A DNA stretch of 62,983 nucleotides from Chloroflexota bacterium (GCA_003670575.1 QWRD01000007.1:1-62983); one strand, 5' to 3'; counted from the first letter of the stretch, positions 23,994-33,537 are shown. Notes: generated from the sequence alone by a model not told the origin. Translations and numbers: made by a program.

Positions 23994-25757
23994 ATGATTA
24001 CCGCATTCACCGGCCGACCGACCCGGCGCTCCATGCTCAGAGGCGCAGGCGTCGGGGCACTTGGCATCGCGGGCGCAGCACTGTTCGGCTGCGGGAGCTC
24101 GGCACCGGCGTCGGACAAGGCCGGCGCGGCCGCGCGGATCCCGGTGGACGGCGCCACCAGCGGCGGCGGTCTGCCGATGACTGCGCCGAAAGTGGCGGGC
24201 AAGATCAAGGATGGCGGCACCTGGACCACCGCCAGCATCGCCTCGCTCAAACTGCACGACGCGCACACGTCCCTCGGCGCGTCGATCTGGAACTACACCA
24301 GCGAGCGGATGCTTGAGCCAGACCCCAACGCCGGCACCATCAAGCCGCACGTCCTCACCTCATGGGAGGTGGCGGACAAGAGCGGGACGACGCTGGTGTT
24401 CAAGGTGCATCCGAAGCTCTTTGTCCACAACATCGCGCCGTTCAACGGCCGCCAGTTCACCGCTGAGGATGTCGCGTGGAACATGATGCGCATCGGCGGG
24501 CTGTACGCGGAGAAGTTGAAGGTGCCGCTGTCCTCCTTCCAGCGCGCGACGATGGTAGCGAACATCGTGAAGGCGGAAGCCGTTGATCCGCTGACGGTGA
24601 AGGTGACGCTCTCCAAGCCGAACAGCGCGTTCTTCAACGGGCTGATGGAGAACCGCACCTGCCTGATGCCGAGGGAGATGGACGACATCGGGTTCAAGGA
24701 TCCGATGAAGTCCGCCGGCATCGGCGCGTTTCAAATGGGCGAGTGGGTCAACGACCAGCGAGCCGTGTACAAGAAGAACCCGCGCTACGGGGAGTTCCGA
24801 CCGACCGAGCCGCACTTCGATGAATTCCGCGACATTATCGTCCCGGATGCGGCGTCAGTGCAGGCGGCGTTTATCTCCGGCCAGACCTCGGTGGTGCTCG
24901 TCGACACGCCCGAGAGCGTCACCACGGTGACGAAGGGCAAGCCGGACGGCAACCTGTACGCCTGGGTGGATGGCAACTGGGGCTACCTGCGTCCGAGCTA
25001 CGACTACGCACCGTTCAAGGACTTCCGCGTGCGCAAGGCGATCTCGCTGGCGATCGACTATGCCGCGATCGCGGATGGGTACTACGGCGCGGGCTGGGCG
25101 TATCAAGCCTCGCTGAACCCTGGCTTCCCGGAGGCGTGGAAGCAGGACAAGGTGAAGGCGCTCCCCGGCTACAACCCGGCCACCAAGGCGGCGGATCGCG
25201 CCGAGGCTCAGAAGATGATGGCTGCAGCCGGCTTCCCGAACGGCAAGGGCATCGATTTCGGTGTGCTGTTCAACCGCAGCACCGACTTCCAGGTCGCAAA
25301 CGTGACCCGATTCCAGGGCCAGATGGCGACGGTATTCCCGGAGATGAAGGTCGCGCAGGCGGCGGTTCCGGACGCTGCCGTCTTCGCCTCGCGGCTGGCC
25401 GAGGGCAAGTTCGACATGGTGGGCTACACCAACACGTGCGTTCCGGACGCTGTGCTGGAGTTCACCTCCCAGTACCACAGCCAGGGCAGCCGCAACTACG
25501 GTCACGACAGCAACAAGGACGTCGACAGCCTGCTGGATCGCGCGATTGTCGAGCTGAACAAGGAGGCGCGCGCCCAGATGTTGGACGAGCTCCAGCGCCG
25601 CTTCATGAACGAGTGGATGCAGTCGAATGTGCTGATGGCGCAGCCAAAGAAGTTCGTATTGCAGGGGAATATTGGCGGGTACGACAAAGTGGTCGGCCCG
25701 TGGTTCCAGTACTCCAGCAACGGGCAGGCGAGCCGCTGGTACTACATCGAGAAGTAA
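23994..25757 (+). CDS. Tat-exported family 5 ABC binding lipoprotein, copy 2
   Basis: 587 aa paralogue of the preceding gene. Tat motif RRSMLRGAG and lipobox ALFGC are followed by the same SBP_bac_5 architecture (QFTAEDVAWNMMRI, VRKAISLAIDYAAI). The two copies share long identical blocks such as HNIAPFNGRQFTA and SQYHSQGSRNYGH. They differ most in the middle lobe (for example the STTEVWPE-to-antisense side, residues about 300-330, and about 460-480), which is where a ligand pocket could diverge. AGGAGG is upstream of ATG 23994. It converges on the fused CoA-transferase gene. Confidence 0.9.
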   Translation: MITAFTGRPTRRSMLRGAGVGALGIAGAALFGCGSSAPASDKAGAAARIPVDGATSGGGLPMTAPKVAGKIKDGGTWTTASIASLKLHDAHTSLGASIWNYTSERMLEPDPNAGTIKPHVLTSWEVADKSGTTLVFKVHPKLFVHNIAPFNGRQFTAEDVAWNMMRIGGLYAEKLKVPLSSFQRATMVANIVKAEAVDPLTVKVTLSKPNSAFFNGLMENRTCLMPREMDDIGFKDPMKSAGIGAFQMGEWVNDQRAVYKKNPRYGEFRPTEPHFDEFRDIIVPDAASVQAAFISGQTSVVLVDTPESVTTVTKGKPDGNLYAWVDGNWGYLRPSYDYAPFKDFRVRKAISLAIDYAAIADGYYGAGWAYQASLNPGFPEAWKQDKVKALPGYNPATKAADRAEAQKMMAAAGFPNGKGIDFGVLFNRSTDFQVANVTRFQGQMATVFPEMKVAQAAVPDAAVFASRLAEGKFDMVGYTNTCVPDAVLEFTSQYHSQGSRNYGHDSNKDVDSLLDRAIVELNKEARAQMLDELQRRFMNEWMQSNVLMAQPKKFVLQGNIGGYDKVVGPWFQYSSNGQASRWYYIEK

Positions 25758-25827
25758 CTCGAGGGCGTTGAGGTTCCGCTCGAACCTCGACGCCGCCGCG
25801 CGCGCGTCGCGGATCGATGAGAGCACA

Positions 25828-25860
25828 AGCAACGGGGCCGGCATTGCCGGCCCCGTTGCT
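25828..25860. terminator. Bidirectional terminator
   Basis: Perfect 15-bp stem (25828-25842 with 25846-25860) and 3-nt loop between convergent genes. Confidence 0.8.
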
Positions 25861-25889
25861 CGTCGTACCACCCCCGGCATGCGCGGTCG

Positions 25890-28478
25890 CTAGGCGAACA
25901 CCTCGGCGTTGTGCTCACCGAGCAGCGGCGCGCGACGCGATATCTGCCACGGCGAGGCGGTGTAGATCGCGGCTGCGCCGGGATAGGTCACCGTGCGCCC
26001 GATCTCCGGGTGCTCCACCTCCACCCAGAACCCGCGGTCCTTCCAGTGCGGATCATCGAGGTTGTCCTCGGCGGCGCGCACCGGGCCGGTTGGGAAGCCG
26101 CGCTCCTGTGCACCACGCGTCAACTCCTCCGTCTCCATCTTCGTGTAGAAGCGGTCGATGACTTCCAGGATGTGATCGCGGTGCTCGTTGATGAACTGCT
26201 GTTCCGAGTACTGCTCGTCGGTGAGGTCCTCGGCGAGGTCGTACTGCGCCATCCAGTCCACGTACACCTTCAGCGCCGGGGGCGTGAACCGCGCGGTGCC
26301 ACCGGCGTTGACGAACTGGTTGCCCAGCGTTGGCCGCTGCGATCCGTTCCCTCCGGTGCGGCGCTTGAAGATCGTCTTCGCGTAGATCCACTGCGGCACG
26401 TGACCCTCGGTGGTCAGCGCGCAGGCACCGTGCACCGAGCTGTCGATGTACTGGCCGCGGCCGGTGTAGTCGCGGTGGTTCACCGCCGCGAGGATTGCGA
26501 TGTACGCGTAGTGGGATCCCATGTGCCAGGCGTTGCCGCCGCCCGGAGCGATCGGCGGCGCGTCCGCGACGTGCTCCTCGCTGTATCCGCAGCTCGCCAT
26601 CTGGCCGCCCGCCGCGAGGTGGATGAGGTCCGAGCCGGCATAGTCACGCCACGGCCCGGTCTGCCCGAAGTCGGTGAGCGAGCACATGATCAGCCGGGGG
26701 TTGAGTGCCTTGAGCGCCTCGTAGCCGAGGCCGAGCGAGGCCATGTAGCCGGGCTTGTGCGTTTCCAGCACCACGTCGGCGTCCCGCACCAACTGCCGGA
26801 AGCGCTCCCGCCCATATTCGGTCTCGAGGTCGAGCGTGACGCCACGCTTGCTGGTGTTGTAGTGCCAGAAGCGAAGGCTGCGCTCTGGTCCGGGAACATC
26901 CTCGTAGAACGGGCCGATCTGACGCTCCGGTGAGCCACCGGGCGGTTCGATCTTGATCACGTCGGCCCCGAGGTCCGCGAGGAGCTTGCCGCACCACTGG
27001 CCTTTCTCGTCGGCCAGTTCCAGCACGCGCAGGTCACCCACCGGCCCACCGGAGAAGCGTTGCGCCCGCCCGCCATCCTGCACGACCGGATGCGGCTCCG
27101 AGGCTTGCGGCGCGTGTGGCGCATCGAGCGCCGAGGTTACGTACTCCGGGAGCGGTCGCAGGCTGGCCGGCCAGAACAGCCCGCCCTCGTGTCCGCTCTT
27201 GATCTCCTCGGCGGAGACGCCAATCAGTCCGCTCATCACGTCGGTCGTGTGCTCCCCCACCAGCGGCGAGGGTGCCTGCACCTGGACGTTGGTCTCCGAG
27301 AGTGTGAACGGGAAGTTCTGCATCAGGTTGGTGCCCAGCACCGCGTGGTAGTACGGCTTGTACATCTGCTGCGCGCGCAGTTGCTCGTCGTGGTCCACTC
27401 GATCCTGGTTGCTCTGCACGGGCATCGTGCGCACACCGGCGGCCTGCCCGAGGCGCATGATCTCGTATTTCCCAAGGGTCTTCGTCCACGCCTCGATGCC
27501 GTGGTCGAGCTCCTCCTGGTGCTCGATGCGCCCCGCGTTGGTCACGAAGCGCGCCTCGGTCGCCCAGGCTGGCGAGCCCATGACTTGCACGAGCGCCTGC
27601 CACTCGGCGTCGGAGAAGCACGCGATGGTGCACCAGTCGTTGTAGCCGCCGCCCGCGGTGCGGTAGGCGTTGTGCGGCGCCACGATCGCGCCTCGATAGT
27701 TGTTGACGAGCGGCGTGCCGGGCCAGACCGCGCGGTTCCCGGCCGGGAAGCCTTCACGACGCGAACCTCGACCGTTCAGCGTGTAGTCGAGGATCACTGG
27801 CCCGGTCAGCGTGATCGCCGCCGCGACTTGCGACATGTCGACGTGTTGGCCCTGGCCGGTGGCGTTGCGATGGTGCAGCGCCGTCAGCGTGGAGAGCAGC
27901 CCGTACATGCCGCCCGTATCGTCCATATACGACCATCCCCAGCCCGCCGGCGGTTTGCCCGGCAGGCCCGAGGACTGCGTCAGACCGGAGAAGGCCTGCA
28001 CCACCGGCCCCATGGTGACGTACTCATGCTTGCTGCCCACGTGGCCGAAGCCCGCCATCGAGACATAGACGATGTCCGGCTTGATCTCCGTCATCGCCTC
28101 GTATCCAAGGCCCCAGTTCTCCATGACGCGGGAGCTGAAGTTCTCGATGACGATGTCAGACTTGGCGATGAGTTGCTTGGTCAGCTCCAGCCCGCGCGGG
28201 TCGCGCACGTTCAATGTGATGCCCAGCTTGCCGGCATTGGTGTCGTTGAATTGCCCGCCGGAGTTGAACCCGGGGGGGACGCCGGGCGGGGTGGTGCCAC
28301 CATCGGGCCCGGCGGCCGGACCGCCGCCGCGGCTGTTGAAGGTGCCGGCGCCGGGTTGCAGCCACTCCACCTTGATCACTTCCGCCCCGAGGGCTGCGAG
28401 CCAGCGGCAGGCCCACGGGCCGGCGCGCACCCAGGTGAAGTCCAACACGCGAATCCCAGAAAGCGGCCTGCTGCCCAC
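25890..28478 (-). CDS. Fused double-domain family III CoA-transferase (CaiB/BaiF), copy 1
   Basis: 862 aa, about twice the usual 400. Two complete CaiB/BaiF folds lie in tandem: the N-terminal half begins PLSGIRVLDFTWVRAGPW and GAEVIKVEW, the C-terminal half begins about 470 with GDLRVLELADEKGQWCGK and GADVIKIEPPGG. Family III enzymes transfer CoA between carboxylates through an Asp-linked anhydride. A candidate catalytic Asp is at 186/187 in YMDDTGGMYG. At the equivalent place in the second half the sequence is AWHMGSHYAYIAIL, without Asp. The protein may therefore be a covalently linked pseudo-dimer with one active site. GTG 28478 is preceded by a G-rich tract. Confidence 0.88.
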   Translation of the reverse strand: MGSRPLSGIRVLDFTWVRAGPWACRWLAALGAEVIKVEWLQPGAGTFNSRGGGPAAGPDGGTTPPGVPPGFNSGGQFNDTNAGKLGITLNVRDPRGLELTKQLIAKSDIVIENFSSRVMENWGLGYEAMTEIKPDIVYVSMAGFGHVGSKHEYVTMGPVVQAFSGLTQSSGLPGKPPAGWGWSYMDDTGGMYGLLSTLTALHHRNATGQGQHVDMSQVAAAITLTGPVILDYTLNGRGSRREGFPAGNRAVWPGTPLVNNYRGAIVAPHNAYRTAGGGYNDWCTIACFSDAEWQALVQVMGSPAWATEARFVTNAGRIEHQEELDHGIEAWTKTLGKYEIMRLGQAAGVRTMPVQSNQDRVDHDEQLRAQQMYKPYYHAVLGTNLMQNFPFTLSETNVQVQAPSPLVGEHTTDVMSGLIGVSAEEIKSGHEGGLFWPASLRPLPEYVTSALDAPHAPQASEPHPVVQDGGRAQRFSGGPVGDLRVLELADEKGQWCGKLLADLGADVIKIEPPGGSPERQIGPFYEDVPGPERSLRFWHYNTSKRGVTLDLETEYGRERFRQLVRDADVVLETHKPGYMASLGLGYEALKALNPRLIMCSLTDFGQTGPWRDYAGSDLIHLAAGGQMASCGYSEEHVADAPPIAPGGGNAWHMGSHYAYIAILAAVNHRDYTGRGQYIDSSVHGACALTTEGHVPQWIYAKTIFKRRTGGNGSQRPTLGNQFVNAGGTARFTPPALKVYVDWMAQYDLAEDLTDEQYSEQQFINEHRDHILEVIDRFYTKMETEELTRGAQERGFPTGPVRAAEDNLDDPHWKDRGFWVEVEHPEIGRTVTYPGAAAIYTASPWQISRRAPLLGEHNAEVFA

Positions 28479-28615
28479 CTCGGACCCCCCTCACGTCTCA
28501 TGCCGGGTAACAGCGCTGACTATACGACTGTGATGGGAGGCGCGGGTGCTCCGGAGGCGGCCGGTTTCACGATGAATGCACGGCATGGACGTACGATGGT
28601 GGTGCGGAGGCGGCG

Positions 28616-29161
28616 ATGAACTTCAACTGGGATGACGCACTCGACCAGATCTTCGGCCGACACCTCGTCTGTCCGCGCTGCAAGCGCGATCAGGAGACGA
28701 TGGTGGTCGGCTACTCACGGCGGCCGGCGCTCACCCCGTTTGCCCCACGCCACGGCGACTGCCCGCGTGGCGTGGAGTGCGAGGCGCGCAAGTTGGTCAC
28801 CCTCTGCGAGGAGTGCGCGCAGGCCGAGCACCTCCGCGGCACCCCTCAGGACGCCGCAGGCGTGCTTGCCAGTTACGTCCTGGATTGTCGGCGAGAGCTC
28901 GACGACTCCCTCGACTACCTCGCCGAGTACTGGCGTGACGATCCGGACATCGACGAGGACGACCTCGACCGGCCGCTCGAAGAGGTCGACCCGGACGCCT
29001 TCGACGAGGAGAGCGCGACGCGCCAGAAGCTCGAAGAGGAGTACCTGCGCTATCACCGCCAGTTCCGAGAGCTGCACCGTCGCATCCCCGATCCCGGTTG
29101 GCGGTCCGAGTACGTGGAGCAGGTCCACGACCTGGGTTACGAGACGTTGCTCGGCGACTGA
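28616..29161 (+). CDS. Hypothetical acidic protein with zinc-binding cysteines
   Basis: 181 aa, not recognised. Residues 19-70 contain CPRCKRD, then DCPRGVEC and LCEECAQAEH, enough Cys (and one His) for one or two zinc sites. The second half is strongly acidic and helical (DDPDIDEDDLDRPLEEVD and EESATRQKLEEEYLRYHRQF), ending LGYETLLGD. There is no signal peptide or membrane segment, so it is cytoplasmic. The ATG has GGAGG 6 nt upstream. A role in nucleic-acid or protein binding is possible but not shown. Confidence 0.7.
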   Translation: MNFNWDDALDQIFGRHLVCPRCKRDQETMVVGYSRRPALTPFAPRHGDCPRGVECEARKLVTLCEECAQAEHLRGTPQDAAGVLASYVLDCRRELDDSLDYLAEYWRDDPDIDEDDLDRPLEEVDPDAFDEESATRQKLEEEYLRYHRQFRELHRRIPDPGWRSEYVEQVHDLGYETLLGD

Positions 29162-29191
29162 GCGAGCCGGCGGGGGCGCTGGAGCACGCGC

Positions 29192-29563
29192 ATGAAGCGG
29201 TCAGTCGCGCTACAGGTGCTGCTGTTCTGGTGTGCGCTTGGGGCGTGGGTGTACCTCACGATGGGTCGAGAGGCCGCACCGCTCGCCGACGTGCCGCCGA
29301 CTCATGGCGAGGCCGGGCGGTTGGCTGCTACCTCGCGGGTACGCGGCACGCCAGCGATTCCCCCACTGCCACTGCCACTGTCGGGCGCGGCCGTCGGCCC
29401 GCCGACGCACCTCGGCCCCCACGATTGCTACTACTCGCGCCTGCGCGCCGCGACTGATCTCACGCGGGAGGAGGCCGTCGCCATGCTGGTGGTGGCGGAG
29501 CCGACCGATGAGAGCCTCGCGAACCAGGAATGCGGCGTCTGGCCGCCCCCGGTGTCGCCATAG
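29192..29563 (+). CDS. Hypothetical small membrane-anchored or secreted protein
   Basis: 123 aa. One N-terminal hydrophobic segment (ALQVLLFWCALGAWVYLTM) is followed by a Pro/Leu-rich extracytoplasmic region with two Cys near the C-terminus (HDCYYS and QECGVW). No family recognised. It begins 30 bp after the preceding zinc-knuckle gene and may be co-transcribed with it. Confidence 0.5.
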   Translation: MKRSVALQVLLFWCALGAWVYLTMGREAAPLADVPPTHGEAGRLAATSRVRGTPAIPPLPLPLSGAAVGPPTHLGPHDCYYSRLRAATDLTREEAVAMLVVAEPTDESLANQECGVWPPPVSP

Positions 29564-29591
29564 CTATCCATCGACGTGGGCGCATGGTGGA

Positions 29592-29597
29592 TAGGAT
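29592..29597 (+). promoter_or_regulatory. Candidate -10 element (TAGGAT) of a leaderless permease promoter
   Basis: TAGGAT ends 6 nt before the ATG at 29604 and no ribosome site precedes it. Confidence 0.3.
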
Positions 29598-29603
29598 GAC
29601 CGC

Positions 29604-30947
29604 ATGCGATCCGCACTACGCATAGATCTTGGACTCGCCGACTTCACGCTGCTGGTGGTCGGCACGATCATCGGTGACGGGATCTTTGTCGTGTCGGGGT
29701 TCGGGGCGCAGTACCTCGGGCCGGCGCAACTCGTTTCCTGGGTCGTGGCCGGTGTGCTCTCAGCGCTGATCGGGCTTGCGTTCATTCAGTGCGCTGCGAT
29801 TCGGCCGGGAGTCGGCGGGTCGTACGCATACGTGGAGGCGGCCTTCGGCCCGACCGTCGGGTTTCTGGCTGGCTGGGCGCTCTACCTGGGCGAGTTGGCT
29901 GCGCTTCCGGTGTTCCCGCTGGCGTTCGTGCGGTACCTCGGATACTTCGTACCGCTCAAGTCTCCCGTGGCATCCCTGCTCGCTGGTGGGAGTCGTGACC
30001 GCCGTGAACCTCCTCGGCGTACGCTCCGGCGGACGCCTGAACGATGCGCTGACGATCGCGAAACTCGTGCCGTTGCTGCTATTGGTGGCGGTCGGCGTGA
30101 CATTCGCGGTCGCGAGGCCAGAACTCGCGGTGCACAACCTCGTGCCGTTCGCTCCGCTCCGCTGGGGTGGGGTGGGTTCGGCACCGCGACAGTGCTGATC
30201 TTCTGGGCGTATGCCGGCTTCGAGCTGGCAGTGCTGCCGGTCGGCGAGGTCGTTGCGCCGCGCCGGACGCTCCCACGAGGTCTGCTGATCGGCATCGCCG
30301 TGGCCACGACGGTCTACGTGCTTGTGGTGCTGACGGTGGTGATCGGGCTGCCGTGGCAGGATGCAGCCAGCTCGTCGAGGCCGGTGACCGATGCGCTGGA
30401 TGCGATGCTGCGCGGCCTCGGTCTCCCCAGCGGGTGGGGGGCTGCGTTCATCAGTCTGGGTGCGCTGGTCTCGATCGTTGGTGTGTGCGACGCGTTCATG
30501 CTCGCGTTGGCGCGGCTCAGTTACGCGTTGGCCGCGGGCGGGTCGTTCCCGTCGATCTTCGCGCGTCTGGAGCAACGCCACGTGACGCCGTGGGTGGGGC
30601 TGGTATTCCAGGCGGTGCTGGCGGTGGGGGCATCGCTGATCTTCGATGTTGCGGCGGTGCTTGGTACGGCGGTGTTCTTCCTCGGCCTGTGCTACGCGAT
30701 GACGGCGCTGTCTGCGCTGCGGCTCGTGCAGCGCGCGCCGGAGCTGGCGCTGCACGTACCGGGGCTGCGCATCGTCTTGCTGCTGGCGGCAGTTGCCGGC
30801 GGCTACCTGGCCGCGCAGGCCTCGATCACGCTGGCGGCGTCGGGTGTGCTCGCGCTGTTGGCCGGGCTGGCGGTGTACCGCTGGCGTCGTGACGTGTGGC
30901 GTGCGGGCATTGCCGGTGCTGCCGACCGACCGGGCGACGAGGCGTAG
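29604..30947 (+). pseudogene. APC-family amino-acid permease with two compensating frameshifts
   Basis: The N-terminus is a typical APC start (LADFTLLVVGTIIGDGIFVVSG) and the C-terminal part has further helices and an APC-like GGSFPSIFARLEQRHVTPWV segment. Between about 29975 and 30165 the published frame becomes Arg-rich nonsense, while the +1 frame reads GVVTAVNLLGVRSGGRLNDA and IAKLVPLLLLVAVGVTFAVA, exactly the missing APC helix. A shift out near CTGGTGGGAG and a shift back at GGGGTGGGGTGGG restore a full-length ~447 aa protein. Both sites are G-rich, so indel errors in the assembly are likely; otherwise it is a pseudogene. Substrate unknown. Confidence 0.75.
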
Positions 30948-30978
30948 TCACCTCCGATGGCGGCGCACTCGCGGTCGC

Positions 30979-31755
30979 TCACCCTAGCCGGGTGCACCAG
31001 AAGACCTCCGCGCGGTGCGGCAATCCGATGAGTTCACGGCCGCTGGTCGCGGGGTGCGCGTCCAGGAATGCGGCGACCCGCGCCAGCACCTCCTTCCGTC
31101 GCGCTTCCGGCAGCGCCGCGACAAAACTCGTCGAGGCCGTGCGTGCGACGGCGGTCTGACGGTCGACGGGGAACTCGAAGGGGACGCTGGCGTACGCGAG
31201 CGGGCTGAAGAGTGCGGCCCCGGGCTCCATCTCGAACGCCACGCGCCATTGTGTCTCGTCGTAGCGGCGGACATCGCCCTCGCGGTACGTATCCACCAGC
31301 CACACGAGGTCGCCCACCCACTCGACGCTCTCATCGCGCTGCAACCAGACGAGTCCGAGTCGCCCGCCTGGCCGCAACACGCGATGCAACTCGCGCAGCG
31401 CCGCTGGCCCATCGAACCAATGGAACGCCGTTCCGATCATCGCGGCGTCGATGCTGCCGTCGGACAGCGGGAGCGTTTCGGCGTTGGCGCGGAGGAGCGG
31501 CACGCCGGGCTGCAGCCGCGCGAACTCCGCGCACATCTCCGCCGCCGGCTCCACACCGATCACCCGCGCGCTGTCGAGGAACTGCCGCCCAAGTTTCCCG
31601 GTACCGGTCGCGACGTCCAGCAGTCGCGTCTCGGCGCCGACTTGGAGCTCCTCGATCAGCATGGACACGACCGCGGGCGGGTAGTCAGGACGACCGCGCT
31701 CGTACACGGAACTGGCGGCCGCAAAGCCGCGCGCCGCAACATCGTTTGTGGCCAT
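30979..31755 (-). CDS. Class I SAM-dependent methyltransferase
   Basis: 258 aa. The Rossmann motif I is LLDVATGTGKLGRQF (about 45-60), followed by IGVEPAAEMC (motif II acid) and GTAFHWFDGPAALRELHRVL, which is typical of the Methyltransf_11 'FHWF' group related to yeast Trm-like/Crg1 enzymes. LRPGGRLGLVW is the post-core motif. Substrate is unknown, possibly a small molecule. AAGGG precedes ATG 31755. It lies 17 bp downstream of a Gly-rich small protein gene on the same strand. Confidence 0.87.
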   Translation of the reverse strand: MATNDVAARGFAAASSVYERGRPDYPPAVVSMLIEELQVGAETRLLDVATGTGKLGRQFLDSARVIGVEPAAEMCAEFARLQPGVPLLRANAETLPLSDGSIDAAMIGTAFHWFDGPAALRELHRVLRPGGRLGLVWLQRDESVEWVGDLVWLVDTYREGDVRRYDETQWRVAFEMEPGAALFSPLAYASVPFEFPVDRQTAVARTASTSFVAALPEARRKEVLARVAAFLDAHPATSGRELIGLPHRAEVFWCTRLG

Positions 31756-31772
31756 CGAACCCTTCTCGGCGT

Positions 31773-32072
31773 CTAGTCGCCGCCACCACCGAAGTCACCC
31801 CCGGCATCGCCGCCGCCACCCCAGGAACCGCCGGGATCGTCGCCCCCGAGGCTACCCGACTCGCTACCACCGCCGGGTGCGTCACCGTTGTCGCCTCCGC
31901 CCAGTCCGCCGCCCATGCTGCTAAAGATCATCCATGCGGGCAGCCAAGAGAGCATGCCGCCGCCCATCCCGCCGTCATATCCGTTGTCCTGCGCCGGCGC
32001 GCCGCTGCCTCGTCGCCTGAGCAGGAACCATCCCACCGCGACGACCGCCACCACGATCACCAGGATTTCCAT
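31773..32072 (-). CDS. Small Gly-rich single-span membrane protein
   Basis: 99 aa. An N-terminal helix (ILVIVVAVVAVGWFLL) with a following RRR anchor is followed by a second mildly hydrophobic stretch (MLSWLPAWMIFSSM) and a tail made largely of Gly, Asp and Ser (GGGSESGSLGGDDPGGSWGG). No family recognised. A good AAGGAG site precedes ATG 32072. It is likely co-transcribed with the downstream methyltransferase. Confidence 0.6.
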   Translation of the reverse strand: MEILVIVVAVVAVGWFLLRRRGSGAPAQDNGYDGGMGGGMLSWLPAWMIFSSMGGGLGGGDNGDAPGGGSESGSLGGDDPGGSWGGGGDAGGDFGGGGD

Positions 32073-32247
32073 GGGGCTCCTTCACTGGGAGGCGATTGGC
32101 CTCCTCTAGATACAGTGACAGCGTACGCGTTCCCGCGACGCGGCATCGGGGCGCGCAAGGCTACGAGCCGTGCGGTATCCTCGCCGCGGGCAGGTACTGC
32201 GACACCTCTGCGTGCCGACGGCCCGGACAGAGCAAGGAGCACGTTTC

Positions 32248-32781
32248 ATGACGCAGCAACAGCCGCTGACGGTTGAACCCGGCCGAACCGCCGTGGTGAT
32301 CATGGACTTCCAGGTCGGCATCGTGGGCTCGGTCGCTCGCGACGCAGAGGGGACCGTGCAGCGTGCCTCCAGCGTGCTGGCCGCCGCGCGCGCCGCCGGG
32401 ATACCGGTGATCTTCGTGCAGCATCGTGGCGGGCGGTTCGAGGTGGACTCGCCGGATACGGCATGGCTGCCCGCGCTGGCGCCGCAGTCCGGCGAGACGC
32501 TGCTCCTGAAGCGCAAGGCGGGCTCGTTCTCGACGACCGCCCTCGACGTCACGCTGCGCGAGCAGGGTCGTGACACGCTGGTGCTGATGGGCGTCGCGAC
32601 CAGCGGTTGCGTGCTCTCCACCGTGCGCTGGGGTGCGGACATCAACTACAAGCTGGTGGTCGTGAAGGACGCGTGCGACGACGCCGACGAGGAAGTGCAT
32701 CGTGTGCTCACGGAGAAGCTGTTCCCGCGTCAGGCGACTGTCGTGATGGCTGCCGAGTTCGTCGCTGCCGCGCACGCCTGA
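32248..32781 (+). CDS. Isochorismatase-like cysteine hydrolase
   Basis: 177 aa. The catalytic triad of the superfamily is visible: Asp in VVIMDFQVGIV, Lys in LLKRKAGSFS and Cys in VATSGCVLST, with the preceding cis-peptide. Members hydrolyse isochorismate, nicotinamide, N-carbamoyl compounds or other amides; the substrate cannot be set. ATG 32248 is preferred for its AAGGAG site. It sits just before a dienelactone hydrolase-type gene on the same strand, so both may act on the same ring-cleavage or amide product. Confidence 0.88.
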   Translation: MTQQQPLTVEPGRTAVVIMDFQVGIVGSVARDAEGTVQRASSVLAAARAAGIPVIFVQHRGGRFEVDSPDTAWLPALAPQSGETLLLKRKAGSFSTTALDVTLREQGRDTLVLMGVATSGCVLSTVRWGADINYKLVVVKDACDDADEEVHRVLTEKLFPRQATVVMAAEFVAAAHA

Positions 32782-32840
32782 GGCATGCTCGATACACGAG
32801 CGTCGACACAATACCCATGACTTGTTGAAGGAGCGCAGTG

Positions 32841-33503
32841 ATGGCCGGTGAAGCGGTGGAATTCCAGCACGATGGTGTCCGGGTCAGCGGGTACCTCGCA
32901 CATCCCGAGGGGGCACCTCGCGCCGGGATGATCGTGATCCAGGAGTGGTGGGGACTGAACGACGACATTCGCGAGATCGCTGGGCGGTATGCCGCGGAGG
33001 GCTACCTCGCCTTCGCGCCGGACATGTACCACGGCACCGTGACCACGGAGCCTGATGAGGCTCGCAAGCTTGCGATGGGGCTGGAGCGCGACCTTGCCGC
33101 GCGCGAGATCGACGCGGCGATCGGCTGGCTGAAGAGCCAGCACGGTGTGTCGGCGGTCGGATGCGTCGGGTTCTGCATGGGCGGCGGACTCACCCTCGCT
33201 ACCGCGATCCGCCCCAGCTCAGGCGTCGATGCTGCGCACGTCTACTACGGCGGCGGGATGCCGGAGGGCGCGGACCTCTCGAAGTTGAGCGTGCCGGTGA
33301 TGGCGTCGTACGGCTACGACGAGGCCGAACGTGCCCAGTCGCTGGAGACTGCGCTGGCAGCAGCGAACATCGAGCACGACGTGAAGGTGTATGAGGGTGC
33401 CAGCCATGGCTTCTTCAACGCCAGCCGCAACTTCCACGCGGACGCTTCCGCCGACTCGTGGGAGCGTGCGCGGGCCTGGTTCGCACTCCACCTCGCGAGC
33501 TGA
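32841..33503 (+). CDS. Dienelactone hydrolase-family protein
   Basis: 220 aa alpha/beta hydrolase. The triad is Cys (nucleophile, GFCMGGGLT), Asp (ASYGYDEAER) and His (GASHGFFNA), with the family EWWGLN segment that holds the activating Glu. In aromatic degradation, DLH converts dienelactone to maleylacetate; related proteins cleave other esters. ATG 32841, preceded by AAGGAG; a GTG one codon earlier is also possible. Confidence 0.9.
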   Translation: MAGEAVEFQHDGVRVSGYLAHPEGAPRAGMIVIQEWWGLNDDIREIAGRYAAEGYLAFAPDMYHGTVTTEPDEARKLAMGLERDLAAREIDAAIGWLKSQHGVSAVGCVGFCMGGGLTLATAIRPSSGVDAAHVYYGGGMPEGADLSKLSVPVMASYGYDEAERAQSLETALAAANIEHDVKVYEGASHGFFNASRNFHADASADSWERARAWFALHLAS

Positions 33504-33537
33504 ACGTGCGACCCAGCAGGGACATGAAGGGATCTAT

